A stretch of 64,000 nt of DNA from Dicyema japonicum (lineage: Eukaryota > Dicyemida > Rhombozoa > Dicyemidae). The notes under the pieces are model-generated. The model searched no databases, was not told where the DNA came from, and saw nothing but the letters and a program-made list of their open reading frames with translations. Position numbers and translations under genes: made by a program. Shown in pieces: positions 12,178 to 23,309 of this stretch. The stretch lies in assembly GCA_011109175.1 (NCBI GenBank), contig RDEW01000008.1:691954-755953 (forward strand), read 5' to 3'. How positions within the stretch are numbered: position 1 is the first letter of the stretch; each line of letters opens with the position of its first letter.

Positions 12178-13662
12178 GCATGCTTAAAATCACCTTTAAA
12201 TTTATGGTATTTGGATGACGGAATCATTGGTGGACATCCAGATACAGTTTTGGAGGACGTGCGTCGTTTGATATCTGAATTCGAAGCGATTGGCCTTTCT
12301 GTCAACAAGGCCAAATGTGAATTAATCAAGATCAATTTGAGTCCCGATCTGACTACTTTCTACAATGACCAGTTTAAATACACTCTCGAAAATTATGCAT
12401 CGGTTCCAGTTGGGGAGTCTCTGTTCCTCGGTTCTCCTATATTCGAAGACCAAATTGTGGACGTGTTTAAAAAAAGGACAATAGAGCTCGGTACTTTTGA
12501 GACCCGTTTGCGGCATGTTGACAACCATATTGCCCTCTTCCTATTGAGAAACTGCTTGTCCATTCCAAGATTAAACTATTTACTAAGGACTGCACCATGT
12601 TATAAGTGTGATTCCCTTTTAATGGAATACTCTGATTGCCTCAAAAGATGTACTGAATTCGTACTTAACGTTTCTCTTGACACCCCTGGATGGATACAGA
12701 CTCAATTACCGATATCATTGGGTGGAATCGGTCTTACTACTCCCTGCCAAATTGCTGGCCCGGCGTATTTTGCCTCAAAACTTTCATGCAAAAACCAAGT
12801 GGACTCAATTCTTTCAAAGCTTCCATCTCGGAAACTGTCCAATGACTTGGTTGAATACATGGACGTGTGGCGAGTGAAGGGCTTAGCGAGCCGCGTAATC
12901 CAGACCAACAATCGTCTTGGATGATCCATAGATGGAATGCTCTGGCATCCAACCTAGTCAGCCGGCTCTATGGACATCGCCTGGATTGTTTCCAAAATTC
13001 GAGGGAGGCGGTTGATGGATCTTGGCTTGGGGTTTACCCATGTCAAGAAGTTGGTGGATTGTTGGATGATGACTCACTCCGTACAGCTGTATGTCTACAC
13101 CTCGGATTGCCTGTTTGCACCAAATCGAAGTGCAAATGTGGCTGTCTATCGGACGAACTGGGTCTCCACCTCCTCTCATGCCGGAGCGGAATTGGCAGAT
13201 CTTCTCGACATTCGGCAATGAACGGCATCATTAAGAGGGCATTAGAATCGGCTGGATTCCGTTGCCGGATCGAACCGACTGGTCTATTTGACAACGGAAG
13301 ACGCCCTGACGGCATGACCTCCTTTCCTTTTGAGCGAGGGAGAAACCTTGTATGGGATGTGACCTGTGTCTGCTCTTTCGCCCCAAGCAAAAAAAATAAT
13401 TCACCGGGCAGACCTTCTTCTCAAGCAGAGGAAGTAAAAAAATGCTAAATATTCGGATATCAGCGACAGGTACATTTTCGCACCTGTCGCGATTGAAACT
13501 TCGGGGAACTTTGGCCCTAAAACGCTGAAGTTCCTGAACCATTTGGGAAAACTACTAACTGACAAAACTGGTGATCTTCGTGAGACGAGATGGCTCAAGG
13601 AGAGGCTCTCGTTGGCTGTTGTCCGTGGGAATAGCTTGTGCATCTCCCAACAGCTGAATTAA
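12178..13662 (+). mobile_element. RLE-type retroelement with YLDD reverse transcriptase, 5'-truncated
   Basis: Starts inside the RT palm at SPLNLWYLDDGIIGG (motif C YLDD). An open frame follows to about 12924 (thumb, then LPISLGGIGLTTP). A frameshift near 12870-12920 moves to a second frame with a zinc-finger-like CKCG...HLLSC, then RRPDGMTSF...NLVWDVTC, the metal-binding pattern of a PD-(D/E)XK restriction-like endonuclease. A second shift near 13450 leads to VAIETSGNFGPK and the stop at 13660. Three frames, few stops: a young but broken copy. GC content is visibly higher than the flanks. Confidence 0.85.
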
Positions 13663-14419
13663 AATTAACTATTCTTTTTCCTTTTTCCTTATAATAAAAA
13701 TGAGTTTAAAATTTGAATTTCAAATGGAATCTTGTATGCCATTTTTCACAAAAGCAAAAACAAATTCTGGTGGCTTTCCTACTGAAACAATTAATGAAAA
13801 TACAGTACTCGAAGTTGGACGACTGACTCAGAACTACATGAAACTCATGAGATTTGTCAGAACTTTGAAGGATGTACGCTCCATCCCACGAGATGCAAGG
13901 GTTCCTACTCGAATGATCCGTTCAATTGATCAGAGTTGATGTGCTTAATGGATTGAATGCTACGATATTCAAATATAGTGCCCTGCATCCCCCTGCTGAT
14001 CTTTACAAGATAACGGACATATGGATATGAGAAGTCAAAAATGGGAGCTTATGATAGTTACTACTATAATCAAGGATATTGGAGAAGAGACTCGCAACTT
14101 ATGAAATGAGGAAGGAGTGATAATTTTGCGTTAGATCGTTGGAGGTTCTATCGGAACCTACCAATAATGACAGAAGCATTGTGTTGGGTTTTGGGAGTGA
14201 GGAATGTTCATCTTGTTGTGAGACGGTGTGGAGATGGATGAAAATCCAAAAGTCTATCAATATCATTGGAAGACGTATGAGGAGGAAACGGATGGGTTTC
14301 AGGTCAGTGACACTTCTCTAAGACGAGAAAGGTATAGAAGTGATTATTAATTTTGATTTAATTGTGCTTTCCGTAAAATAAAATATTCCCTCCAACATAT
14401 GCTCATATTAAAGTTAGGT
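13663..14419 (+). other. Possible unrecognised multi-exon gene
   Basis: An ATG-initiated frame at 13700-13939 (79 residues, including PTETINENTVLEVGRLTQ and RDARVPTRMIRSID) looks protein-like rather than random. A second ATG frame at 14040 begins MGAYDSYYYNQGYWRR. I could not find splice joins that give one frame and cannot name a family, so I do not annotate a CDS. Confidence 0.3.
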
Positions 14420-15521
14420 CAGTATTAGTTAAAAGCTCTACACATAATACTTAGGATTCCGTTTATGATGAGCTCTTTGCTATCTCTTCTACCAGTTTTT
14501 TTCCAACCAACTTTTCTCCTCGCACGCTTTCGTGGTTCATCGATGTCGTTCGCCGTTTTCAAATTTCCTACAATTTGGAAATAATCTTGAACCAGACAGA
14601 GAGGCAACTTAGTTCTCTTCCCTCCACGAAAGTCTCAGTTGCAGTTGATTGAAAAAATCCTCCATGAATAGATCACACGATGTCACCATATCCACACAAA
14701 TAATATGCCCAAAAAGTCGCCTACAAGATTTTATCACTACCTCGCGTATCGGCTTTACATGACTCATAAAGAGTCCTGTTGTTTAATTTCTTCGGCCAGT
14801 AGATGCCTACAATTTTCCTCAGCTGATTTCTGTGGTATCCATCATGTCTGTCAAGATCTGCTTTTGATGTTCCATACTTTCCTGAGCTGTACAGTAGGGT
14901 CGTTTTACGACCGCATTAAATAGCCTTATCCTGAGATTCAGAGACACGTGCTTTCTACGGGTCCAAATACTCCAAATCTTCTTCATTGCATAGGATACCA
15001 ACATTTTTCTGCAACAACATTCTCAGCATATTCCAGAAACTAGCCGAACGGAGCTCAGTTTTTAAATTTAATTTGAATGACCATATATCCGAAATATCTG
15101 TGACTTTATTAACAACTGAAATAACTCCACGTCGTCGGGTACAAAATTTTTATCGTCTGCAAAGATTAGCTAACTTTTAAATAAATTGCAAGAGAATTGG
15201 CGAAAGTGAGTAGCCCTGAATAGTACAAACATTGATTGTGAACGTTTCCGAATAACTTTTATCGACTTTCAGACAAGTATCTGCAAGCAAAAATCGTATA
15301 ATCCTTAGGAACTGTTCCTCAATAATGTTCTTGATAACGAGAAGTAGTTTATTTCGACAAATAGATAAGAAGGACTTCGACATAAAGCCATAGCTAAACG
15401 ATTCTCCATACAATGTCATCTGTAGACCTTCCCGGTCTAAATTCACTGTACTCAGGATAATTATCGGTAAACAGAACTTGATATCTGGCTCACAGTTATA
15501 TTGGAACAGGTATTCACACAC
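14420..15521 (-). mobile_element. LINE family A, decayed reverse-transcriptase copy
   Basis: Minus-strand blocks in order: EEQFLRIIRFLLADTCLKV and CTIQGYSLSPILLQF (RT motif B), then FADDKNF (motif C), then LNLRIRLFNAVVK, then LFGHIICVDM and KSWLEKNW near the 3' end. Each aligns with the intact ORF at 50517 but in several frames with many stops. Confidence 0.7.
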
Positions 15522-15700
15522 GTGATAATAGAACTATGGGTTAGAATCTTGAATGGGCCTCTTCCTTTAGAATTTCATAGAATTTCGTTCGGTAATTGAC
15601 CGTTGCAGTCACCTTCGTAATCCCTTTTACATATCAAAGTTAGTAACCACAAATAATTTAAATAAAGTATGATTATTAATGATTACAGAATATTATAATT

Positions 15701-16137
15701 TTAATTTGATTGGTCTTTATTGTATTTGGATTTGTGCCAATCGTCCTGTGGGGTATAATAATAATTAGATTGTGAACCAGACAATTCATTTGAATTGATT
15801 TGTTGTTCTACATATTGGTTCAGTTGTTTCTTCCTTTCCTCGTCATTTTCGATAGATGAGAGATCTATCATAATTCATGAATTAAACTAAAACAACCATT
15901 CAATGTTTTTATTCCCTCTTTATATTTAATATTAGCCTCATTAATATTCTCAATTTGTTCGTTTAAATAAATAATATAATCACCTGACTTTTCATAAATA
16001 TCACAGCGTGTGTACTTTATTATAATATCATTTACTTTTAGATCACTACCTGGAATACTGCTTTCCAAGGATTCAATTTCTTTTTTAATAATACTTCGAC
16101 TTCTTCTCTCTTTTTCAGCTTTAGTTTTTTTTTCCAT
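15701..16137 (-). CDS. HES/HEY-like bHLH-Orange transcription factor, three exons
   Basis: Likely DNA-binding repressor of the hairy/enhancer-of-split type. Removing introns of 21 nt (16015-16035) and 32 nt (15865-15896) gives an exact 127-residue frame. Residues 1-34 hold the basic region and helix 1 (KAEKERRSRSIIKKEIESLE). Helix 2 follows directly (CDIYEKSGDYIIYLNEQI). Residues about 63-97 resemble the Orange domain (IKYKEGIKTL, then ERKKQLNQYVEQQI). The C-terminus is polar (SNYYYTPQDDWHK) and lacks the WRPW/YRPW motif that recruits Groucho. The first intron splits the bHLH between loop and helix 2. It is far shorter than typical HES proteins (200-350 residues). It could also be a divergent bHLH of another class, but the Orange-like block argues for HES/HEY. 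Confidence 0.72.
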
Positions 16138-16257
16138 CTCCTTATCAAATGTTATTATTATCTAACCCTATATTTTTAAATAAAACCTATATTATATAAG
16201 GAAATTTAAATTTACTTTAAATACAAAGAACGAAATAAATTATATCACTAATTTAAT

Positions 16258-17000
16258 TTTTGAAAAATCATTCCTAAAAATTAACACCGAGAAAACAGAA
16301 TATACTATAGTAAGGCGATGCGAACAACGACACGAGGAAAAATGGAGGCATACAAAGAAACTTGGCACTCTCTTAGGAGATACAGAAGACATTCAACGAA
16401 GAAAATCACTATCAGCTTTCGCTCTTAAAAGATTAAACAACGTATGGTTACGAGGTAAACAAATTTCTGCCTCTTTAAAAATCAAATTATACAATATGTT
16501 CGTAAAACCGGTCTTACTGTACAACTCCTCCACCTGGGCACTCACAATGCATGAAATGGAAAGTCTGAACTCTTTTCATAGAATGCAGCTCAGATACATT
16601 CTAAGAATTTTCTGGCCAAAGCATATTTTAAACAAATACCTCTATTCCCATTACAATATCCACCCATTGGACGGAGAAATAAGAAGTAACAGATGGGGCT
16701 TATTTGGTCACATCTTAAGTATGGACAGGAATACTTCTGCTAATCTAGCGATGGAACACCACTATGCTCCTCATTCGGGATCGACTTTCCGGGGAAAACC
16801 ACGAATTACTCTACCAACCCTTCTACATCAAGACCTAACTTCGATTGGGAAAAGGTTGACATCGACAGATTATCTTGAGCACCTGAGGTACCTATCAAGG
16901 AACAGAGGGAACCGGAAGCGATTAACAAAACGCATCCAGGAGAGGGTGGCACAAGCGAGATAACTTTACTAACGTTGTTTTGCGGTGTGCTTATTAATAA
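16258..17000 (+). mobile_element. LINE family A, 5'-truncated copy with target duplication
   Basis: An almost uninterrupted frame to 16963 covers the RT thumb and C-terminal domain (LGTLLGDTEDIQRRK, IKLYNMFVKPVLLYNSSTWA, GLFGHILSMD, FRGKPRITLPTLLHQDL). It ends in the family tail GTGC then TTATTAATAATAA. Direct repeats TAATTTAAT at 16249-16257 and 17001-17009 are a probable target-site duplication. Confidence 0.8.
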
Positions 17001-17009
17001 TAATTTAAT

Positions 17010-18001
17010 GATATCGGTATTCTTTATGATGGAAGCAGTGTTCTTACAATGCCACAACCTCTGACCGACAATTCGTTCTTCTCTCATGATAGTTTGCAGT
17101 GATGTGGACATCATACAGAACGTGCGGGATTTTGCAGCTTACAATGTCTATCAATAAAATTGGTCTACTGCTCGCTGCAGAGTCGGAGAAAGCATACTAC
17201 TCTTTTTAATTGCTGATAAACTAAGCAAGGAAAGAAAGGCGTGTCCATGGTGACCAGTTGTACAGGTCATCACCGATTTTAGGGAGTTTCTTTTCATTGA
17301 AAGATAAAAGATGAACACTGCTTTCATGAATTTAGTTTCCGAAACCTGCTACCCGGAACCCATAACATGGTGGGAGAATAATAAAATTTGATTGAACGTT
17401 ACTCCCAATATTTTATGGTCCGGTTTTGTAAGATAGGCTTATCATTTAGAATAACATCCAAATCTACATTCAATCTTAGATCGATGAAGAAAATCACAGA
17501 TAATATTTACTAGGAGAAACTGACAATCGATTCGACATCTAATGAATCATCTAAAGAAATTTGAAATTCAAGTTCAGATGAATATCCGATATTTAATTTT
17601 TTGATATGAAGGATACGTTAGGCAGCGTTATCCAAAAGTAGGTGAAGAACTCAGTTTGATTGTAATTTGTTCAAAGACAGGATCTGAGTCCGAGAAATTT
17701 GTAATCGCGGACTTGTGTCCTTAAGGATAGTCATTTTTGCAATGGTTAGAAGACCCTCTAGATAACAACATATCTAGGAAAAGGAGTTGATACGGAGGTG
17801 GAAAATTTGGATTCTCTCATAAAGACAAGATCCCCATGGTTTTCATAAAGAACCCAAACATGCTTTTCGCATTGGGTGACACCTTTACAGGTAAGCCACA
17901 TAGGATTTATAATTAACACTAAAATATTTGGTAAGCCCATAAACAGAATGCAAGGGAGTGCCAACCATCCCCAAATAGTAAAAAACAATTAAAGGGATAG
18001 T
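17010..18001. other. Unassigned stretch downstream of the S1P lyase gene
   Basis: A minus-strand open frame at 17988-17758 starts only with TTG and begins IWGWLALPCILFMGLPNIL, a possible membrane segment. It starts 14 nt after the lyase stop. I could not extend it by splicing or name it. Confidence 0.3.
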
Positions 18002-19907
18002 TTATTTATTTGAATAATAATGATTATTGGTTGAAAGTAATAGATTCATAAATTTCTCACCAAATTCAAATTTAGCAAATTCATCAGGAACATTTGCCAA
18101 AGTTCCATATATTTTACTACACTAACAATTAAATATTATAAATTACAGCTCCCTTTGGTTTACTATTACTTGCTGTCCTTACTGCATAATTGATGTCCTC
18201 TATAAACTGGGTAGTCACTCTCTCATCTGTGTGGTAATCTGTAACACAAATGTGGATGCTTGTTATTAACACAAATTACCACGTGGGATGTTGTAGATAG
18301 TTTAAATGCCACCCTCTTTCGATCAAGAACATCTCCAATTGTGAAAATATCAACTGATTTAGAGGAGAAGGCTATAATTGACAATTGAGGGTCCCCAATG
18401 ACTTGAATATCCCTAATCTTCCCAAGTCTAATAGTATAAACAGTGAAACCTATATTTAATAAATTGAGCAGTTTTGATTATTCTATCAGCCTGTTCGATA
18501 TAGAACTTTGCCCCCAAATACATAAAAGTGGCCCAACAAGTTGCAATGAGTGCCCCACTTCGACTGCCTAAGGATAACAAATGGAATCAACCAGCAAAGC
18601 CCACAGTACAGTAGAAGCCACCCTGCCATTCTGGGTAAACAAAATATTGAGACTCCATGTAATCCCTATGTCTGTATATAATTGAGGAAATTCCCTTAGG
18701 AGTCAGTCCATACTAATGTAACAATAATAACTAAACTTTGTGGGGGTCACAGGAAATACTTGTCACTCCTGACAGTCGAAAGTCAAATTTAGGAAGTTTG
18801 GAGAGAATCTGTTGGTCTGCAAACCCTAGCAGGAATCCTCCAAGACAACAATCCACATGGACAGGAATAGAATACTTCAAACCCAACTAAATATAATAAA
18901 TGGTGTAAACAGCCGAAATATCCTCAATTGGGTCAACAATTCCATGCGGATAGTTTGGAGCTGATCCAACAATCTGAGAATATGAAACCATTATACCATG
19001 CACGTGTTGTAATCAATATATTTTTCCATTTTATCAATATCCACTTTCATAGAGTCGGATGTCAAATCAATTTTAAATAGTTTAATTCCAAAAAGATGAG
19101 CAGCCTTATCAAATGAGCAATGTGCGGAAATGGGGATGATCCTTTATAATAAAATTAATTACATTGTTGGATTATTGATTCCTCTTTTAATGGCAAGATC
19201 ACGATATGTCTTACAGGCCAACATATTACTCTCAGTCCCACACGAAGTAATCTAACAGTCATGTTAACACAAACACATCCAATGGTCTCGTTATCACCAT
19301 TAAACATGTTGGCAATCATTCGCACACACTCTGCCTCCATCTTCTGGGTGGAGGGGAACACGTCCGAATGTAGAGGATTGTGCAAACAAAACAGCTCAAA
19401 TATCTAATTTTATTTACAAACATACTTTCCCCTGTAAGCTTGGTAAATATTCATTTGCTGAATAAACGGTCCCTGAACAGAACCCATCCTTCCAAACACC
19501 CTCACCTATGTTTAGTTGTGGTGATTACCCAAAAGTTTACTTTCCACACTGACAATATCAATTATTTCTTCCTAACATATTACAATGTGAACACCTTTGA
19601 TTTCCCTTCTGACGGTATTCTCTCAGTAATTGACACGTGTTTTAATTTATCAGATAATTCCTGTTCCACATCAGATAAGAACACATCGACTTTATTTTTT
19701 ATCAATTTTTTGTAAAAGTTTGTTTTGTGAAGAAAATAAAATAAAGAGTTGGTTATTTGTACTATTAAACTCAAACAAACTACCTTTCAAGGCGTAAAAG
19801 TTTGTGTAAATATAATTTATTAGCTGGGAAATTAATAGAGTTATTATTATTACAATTAATGGGTTAATTTTGGATAGGTATTCAATAATAGTATAGTAAT
19901 TACGCAT
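18002..19907 (-). CDS. Sphingosine-1-phosphate lyase, 15 exons
   Basis: PLP-dependent ER-membrane enzyme that splits sphingosine 1-phosphate into hexadecenal and phosphoethanolamine, the exit step of sphingolipid catabolism. Fourteen introns of 21-25 nt, removed in turn, give an exact 528-residue frame (human SGPL1 is 568). An N-terminal membrane helix ([15 protein letters not shown]) precedes the catalytic domain. Family blocks in order: [17 protein letters not shown], the cofactor-phosphate loop [24 protein letters not shown], the Schiff-base lysine in [38 protein letters not shown], and a C-terminal IYGTLANVP. The loop has Cys where TSGGTES is usual. Intron 12 is needed to keep frame but deletes a stretch resembling DIYRLSNLM, so a one-base frame error there is the alternative. 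Confidence 0.93.
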
Positions 19908-19983
19908 ATTAAGGTTTATATATTTGAATTTTAAATTTTATTGATAATTAATAATTAATAAATAATTATTTTATTTCCAGTAA

Positions 19984-20690
19984 ATTAACCACGCGGCTTC
20001 AAAAAAAATGTCATGTTGCTCGACGACGACGTGGTGGCATTTGGAAGAAAAGAACCACACTTTCCCCTATCTTCTCTGGTGGAACAATAAGGAAGGCCTG
20101 CGCCGCTGCGGAGACGTTGAGGCAAACCCTGGACAAGCCAGAATATTCCAATTCAACATAAATGGAATAAGAACAAGTTACTCAAACTTCGGACATTTGT
20201 GAAAGAACATCGCATCGATCTGTTGCTATTCCAAGAGTCTAAACTTTCTCCGAAGAATTCAACACCAGTATTTCCTGGATTCACAATAATTCACCGTGAC
20301 AGAATTGCCAAATTTGGTGGGGGCTTTCTCAGAGTAATTCGCAACGGCATTCCGTTTGAGGATATAACTAACAGTGTCTACAGTGTGTTTAAAGGATATG
20401 GAAATCTCGAACTTGTGGCCGCCAAAGTACGATTCCCAAGACTATCAATAATAGTGGTCAACGCGTATTTCCCACCGTTGAGTTCCTGCTCTTCCAGTGC
20501 TCCCAGATTGACTTTTCTCACATCACTGAAGGATGTGATTATGTGTGTGACTTCAATGCGAAGCACCCACTGTGGCTGACAGGACAAACCTATTACAAAA
20601 GGGGGAAGATGATAATTGAGGACTTCCACAGCCTATGTATACTCAACGATCCTGCATCACATATAAGAACACCTACTTGACGTAACGATA
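19984..20690 (+). mobile_element. LINE family B, 5' portion with endonuclease
   Basis: ORF start MSCCSTTTWW at 20008, then GDVEANPGQARIFQFNINGI, a 2A-like GDVxxNPG motif followed by the first strand of an APE endonuclease. After a frameshift: IDLLLFQESKLSPKN, FPGFTIIHRD, FGGGF, VVNAYFPP, then in another frame CDFNAKHPLW (metal-binding). The element stops before the RT. Confidence 0.75.
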
Positions 20691-20777
20691 AATCTTCTTC
20701 TATCGACATTTCACTGTCATCACGCAACTCAAACTTCTATTTAATGTCAAGAGAACAATATCCCTCAAGGTTGAAAA

Positions 20778-21000
20778 TTATTTTTTTAACATAGTTTCAT
20801 TAACAATTAATATATCAGCGTGATTAATGGATAGCATGTGCACAATCTTAGAGCACCTTTTTAAAGATCGGGAGTTCACCACAATGATAGTAAAACAGAC
20901 TTCATGCTTGTAAACCTCTGTCTCCAAAAAAAGAGGGCCACATGTTCCGGACGTCAAGTCTTTTTTGGCACAGTTATCAACTAGTTTGTTAACAGCATCC
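20778..21000 (-). mobile_element. LINE endonuclease N-terminal fragment
   Basis: Minus-strand frame ending IVVNSRSLKRCSKIVHMLS then ADILIVNETMLKK, the first endonuclease strands (N.RSL, DIL.ItET). The downstream GPLFLETEVYKH resembles GPLFLEKPCICRH in the fragment near 23050, so they may share a family. Confidence 0.55.
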
Positions 21001-22395
21001 AATTTCAAGAAGGACAGCCAATGCAATATTAATGAATCGCTTTTATTTCAGTTCAAGAACAGAAATCCTAAACTAAAAACTTGTAAAAAATTAAAATACC
21101 CGGAACTTGATGAAAATTCAGTAGATTGGATGGATTCAATGGAATCAAAAGGTACACTATTTACTCTAACATTTATGGTGCTTTATTGAACGATTCTCTA
21201 ATATTACATATTTTTCGCTAAAGAACTTTCGCTAACTAATTTTAAAAATTCTTACGGGTTTTTGGAAAAATTTAAAAAAAAGACATGGATTTCGAATGCG
21301 TAAATTACACGGCGAAATGCGCACTGAAAAACATGTGGATATTGATGGCTTTTAAAAAATTTGAAGAAGTTTCAAAGAGTTACTCGTCTGAAAATATTTA
21401 TAATTTGGATGAGACAGGAATATTTTATAAATTGATTCCTTCTCGGAGTATTTGCAAATCACCTTTCGGCGGATATAAAAATTCTAGTTATAATTCCTTA
21501 GTTTCTTGTTACAATTCAATTTTTTGCGAGCTGGATTACGAGTTATGACAATCTATTAAAAATGAAAAAAGATCAATTTTGTTATTAATGGATAATTGCC
21601 CATCCCATTGCCCACCTCTTTATTAGGAAAATATTAAAATTATGTTTATTCCAAAGTACAGGACTTATTCAACCTATGGATCTGGGAATCATCAAATATT
21701 TCAAAGTCCATATTACAAGGCACAAATTACTATATTTAACGGATATATTGGAATGCGAGAAGAACTCAGTATATGAATCATATAAGAAGTTAAATCTTAG
21801 GGATACTGTATTGTTTGTAAAAATGGCATGGGAAGATGTAAAATCTAAAACAATTTCAACCTGTTTTAAACCCCTAGAACGTACAAAAAGCGAATCAGAA
21901 CTTACTAACATAAATGTAACAGATGAAATTGTACCCAGAACAGATATTTATGATCCTATTGAAACATAATAATTTATTTGATTACAGTAGAAAGGAGGCA
22001 ATTGATGAAAAGGAGAAATTAATTGAGGAACAAGAAGAATCCGGTTGTGTAGAAGTACACGAGTCATTAAACAAAACTGAAATGCTTTTAAAATTAAGAA
22101 AGATTGAAAATTATTTTCTAGAAAACATTGACAATGATGCAGAATTCACTACTTCAATAAGAAAATATTAAAAATTCTAATAATGGGAATTGAGTATTAC
22201 TTTAATAAAAATAATTAATTTTTGTTTCCTTGGTTAAAAAATTGTTTTCCTTAAAAATAAAATTTATTAATTTAAATAGTTTAATCTTTAAATTAATTAA
22301 AATTTCAAATAAAATTTTATTTTGAAATCTGCCAATTCTCAAATTTGCCACAATTTCGATGGAACCAAAAACGGCAAATTTGAGAGAGTTTACTG
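21000..22395 (+). mobile_element. pogo/Tigger DNA transposon, decayed, left end lost
   Basis: Transposase blocks in order: KLKYPELDENSVDWMDS (CENP-B N-terminal HTH), LEKFKKRHGFRMRKLHGEM (Tc5-type HTH), then the DDD core NLDETGIFYK, ILLLMDNCPSHC and QPMDLGIIKYFKVH, so all three catalytic Asp survive. Reading needs several frame changes. The right terminal repeat, ending GAGAGAGTTTACTG at 22395 before TA, is of the CAGT type; I could not find the left end. Confidence 0.8.
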
Positions 22396-22479
22396 TACTT
22401 ATCTCTCAATTTCCCATACACATTCGTCAATTTCTTGACAAATTTCTTTCCTCAGTCTGATCTCCTTTACAATAGAATT

Positions 22480-23134
22480 TCTTTCTCCTTTTTATAAGTA
22501 TCATTATTTTTACATGATTCCATCATCAGCCACTATTTTGTTTAATGGTTATTTTTCGTGATAGTAGACACTTTTAATCTTCCCCCAACACTTGCTTTCT
22601 TCATTCCCTCAACAGTATGATTCAAATCATCGTTGGAGATTTTCCATATTTATGTCCTCAATCTCCTTCTTAATTGCTTACTTTCACACGTCTTCTCATA
22701 TGAGCATCATTTTTATACTATAAAACGATCCAGATAAAATTTCTATTCCATCTATTCCTACATGTTTTTTCATCCTGAATTCTCAACAAGTATTTTATGA
22801 TCACTATAACTGGTGGTCCCTCCTGGGGGAGTCTGTTAAATAACGCAGAGATATTTTTCATAGTATATAGTCTATCTGGTTGTAAATGTGACTGTAATCA
22901 ACATTTCAACTTTTTCTGAGTCTATGTAGTCTTATGTAACGTATTATGTATCGAATGCCGAATTACAAATAAAGTACACAAATTACATAATTGTAAAATC
23001 GACTCTCCTGACATATCTCTTATAGCATGTCTGCATATACAAGGTTTCTCTAAGAAAAGTGGCCCCAATTTTGCATTCTCTTTTCCACATAAAAGGGTAA
23101 TAAATGAGGCTTTAAGATCAGAAAAGGTATCCAC
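22480..23134 (-). mobile_element. LINE family A endonuclease fragment
   Basis: Co-linear with the better-preserved copy at 44370-44770. Minus-strand blocks FVIRHSIHNTLHKTT, DRLYTMKN and PPVIVIIKYLLRIQDEK correspond there to FICNSAFDHN, RIDYAMCKRS and GGTITYSDHK. Heavily decayed. Confidence 0.6.
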
Positions 23135-23309
23135 ACGTAAGACTAATCAGTTTACAGTGGTTTGTTACACTCTTGCCATAGTGAGTGGACATTAATAGGG
23201 AATAGACGTAGGGCTGGTTCTGTTCTGTAATTATATTTACATCCAAAACTACTTAGGATATAAAATAATAAATCAAAAATGTTATTAAAATAATATCCTA
23301 GCAACATAA

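Noticed and set aside
12322-13643. Five minus-strand ORFs of 68-115 residues
   Set aside because: Antisense shadows of the YLDD retroelement, open because of its higher GC.
17758-17988. Membrane protein gene starting 14 nt after the S1P lyase stop
   Set aside because: The frame only starts at TTG, the downstream part could not be spliced, and no family matched. Kept as an unassigned stretch.
18300-18370. Frameshift making S1P lyase a pseudogene
   Set aside because: A 22-nt GT-AG segment of normal local size restores one frame across the whole gene, and every other block is conserved.
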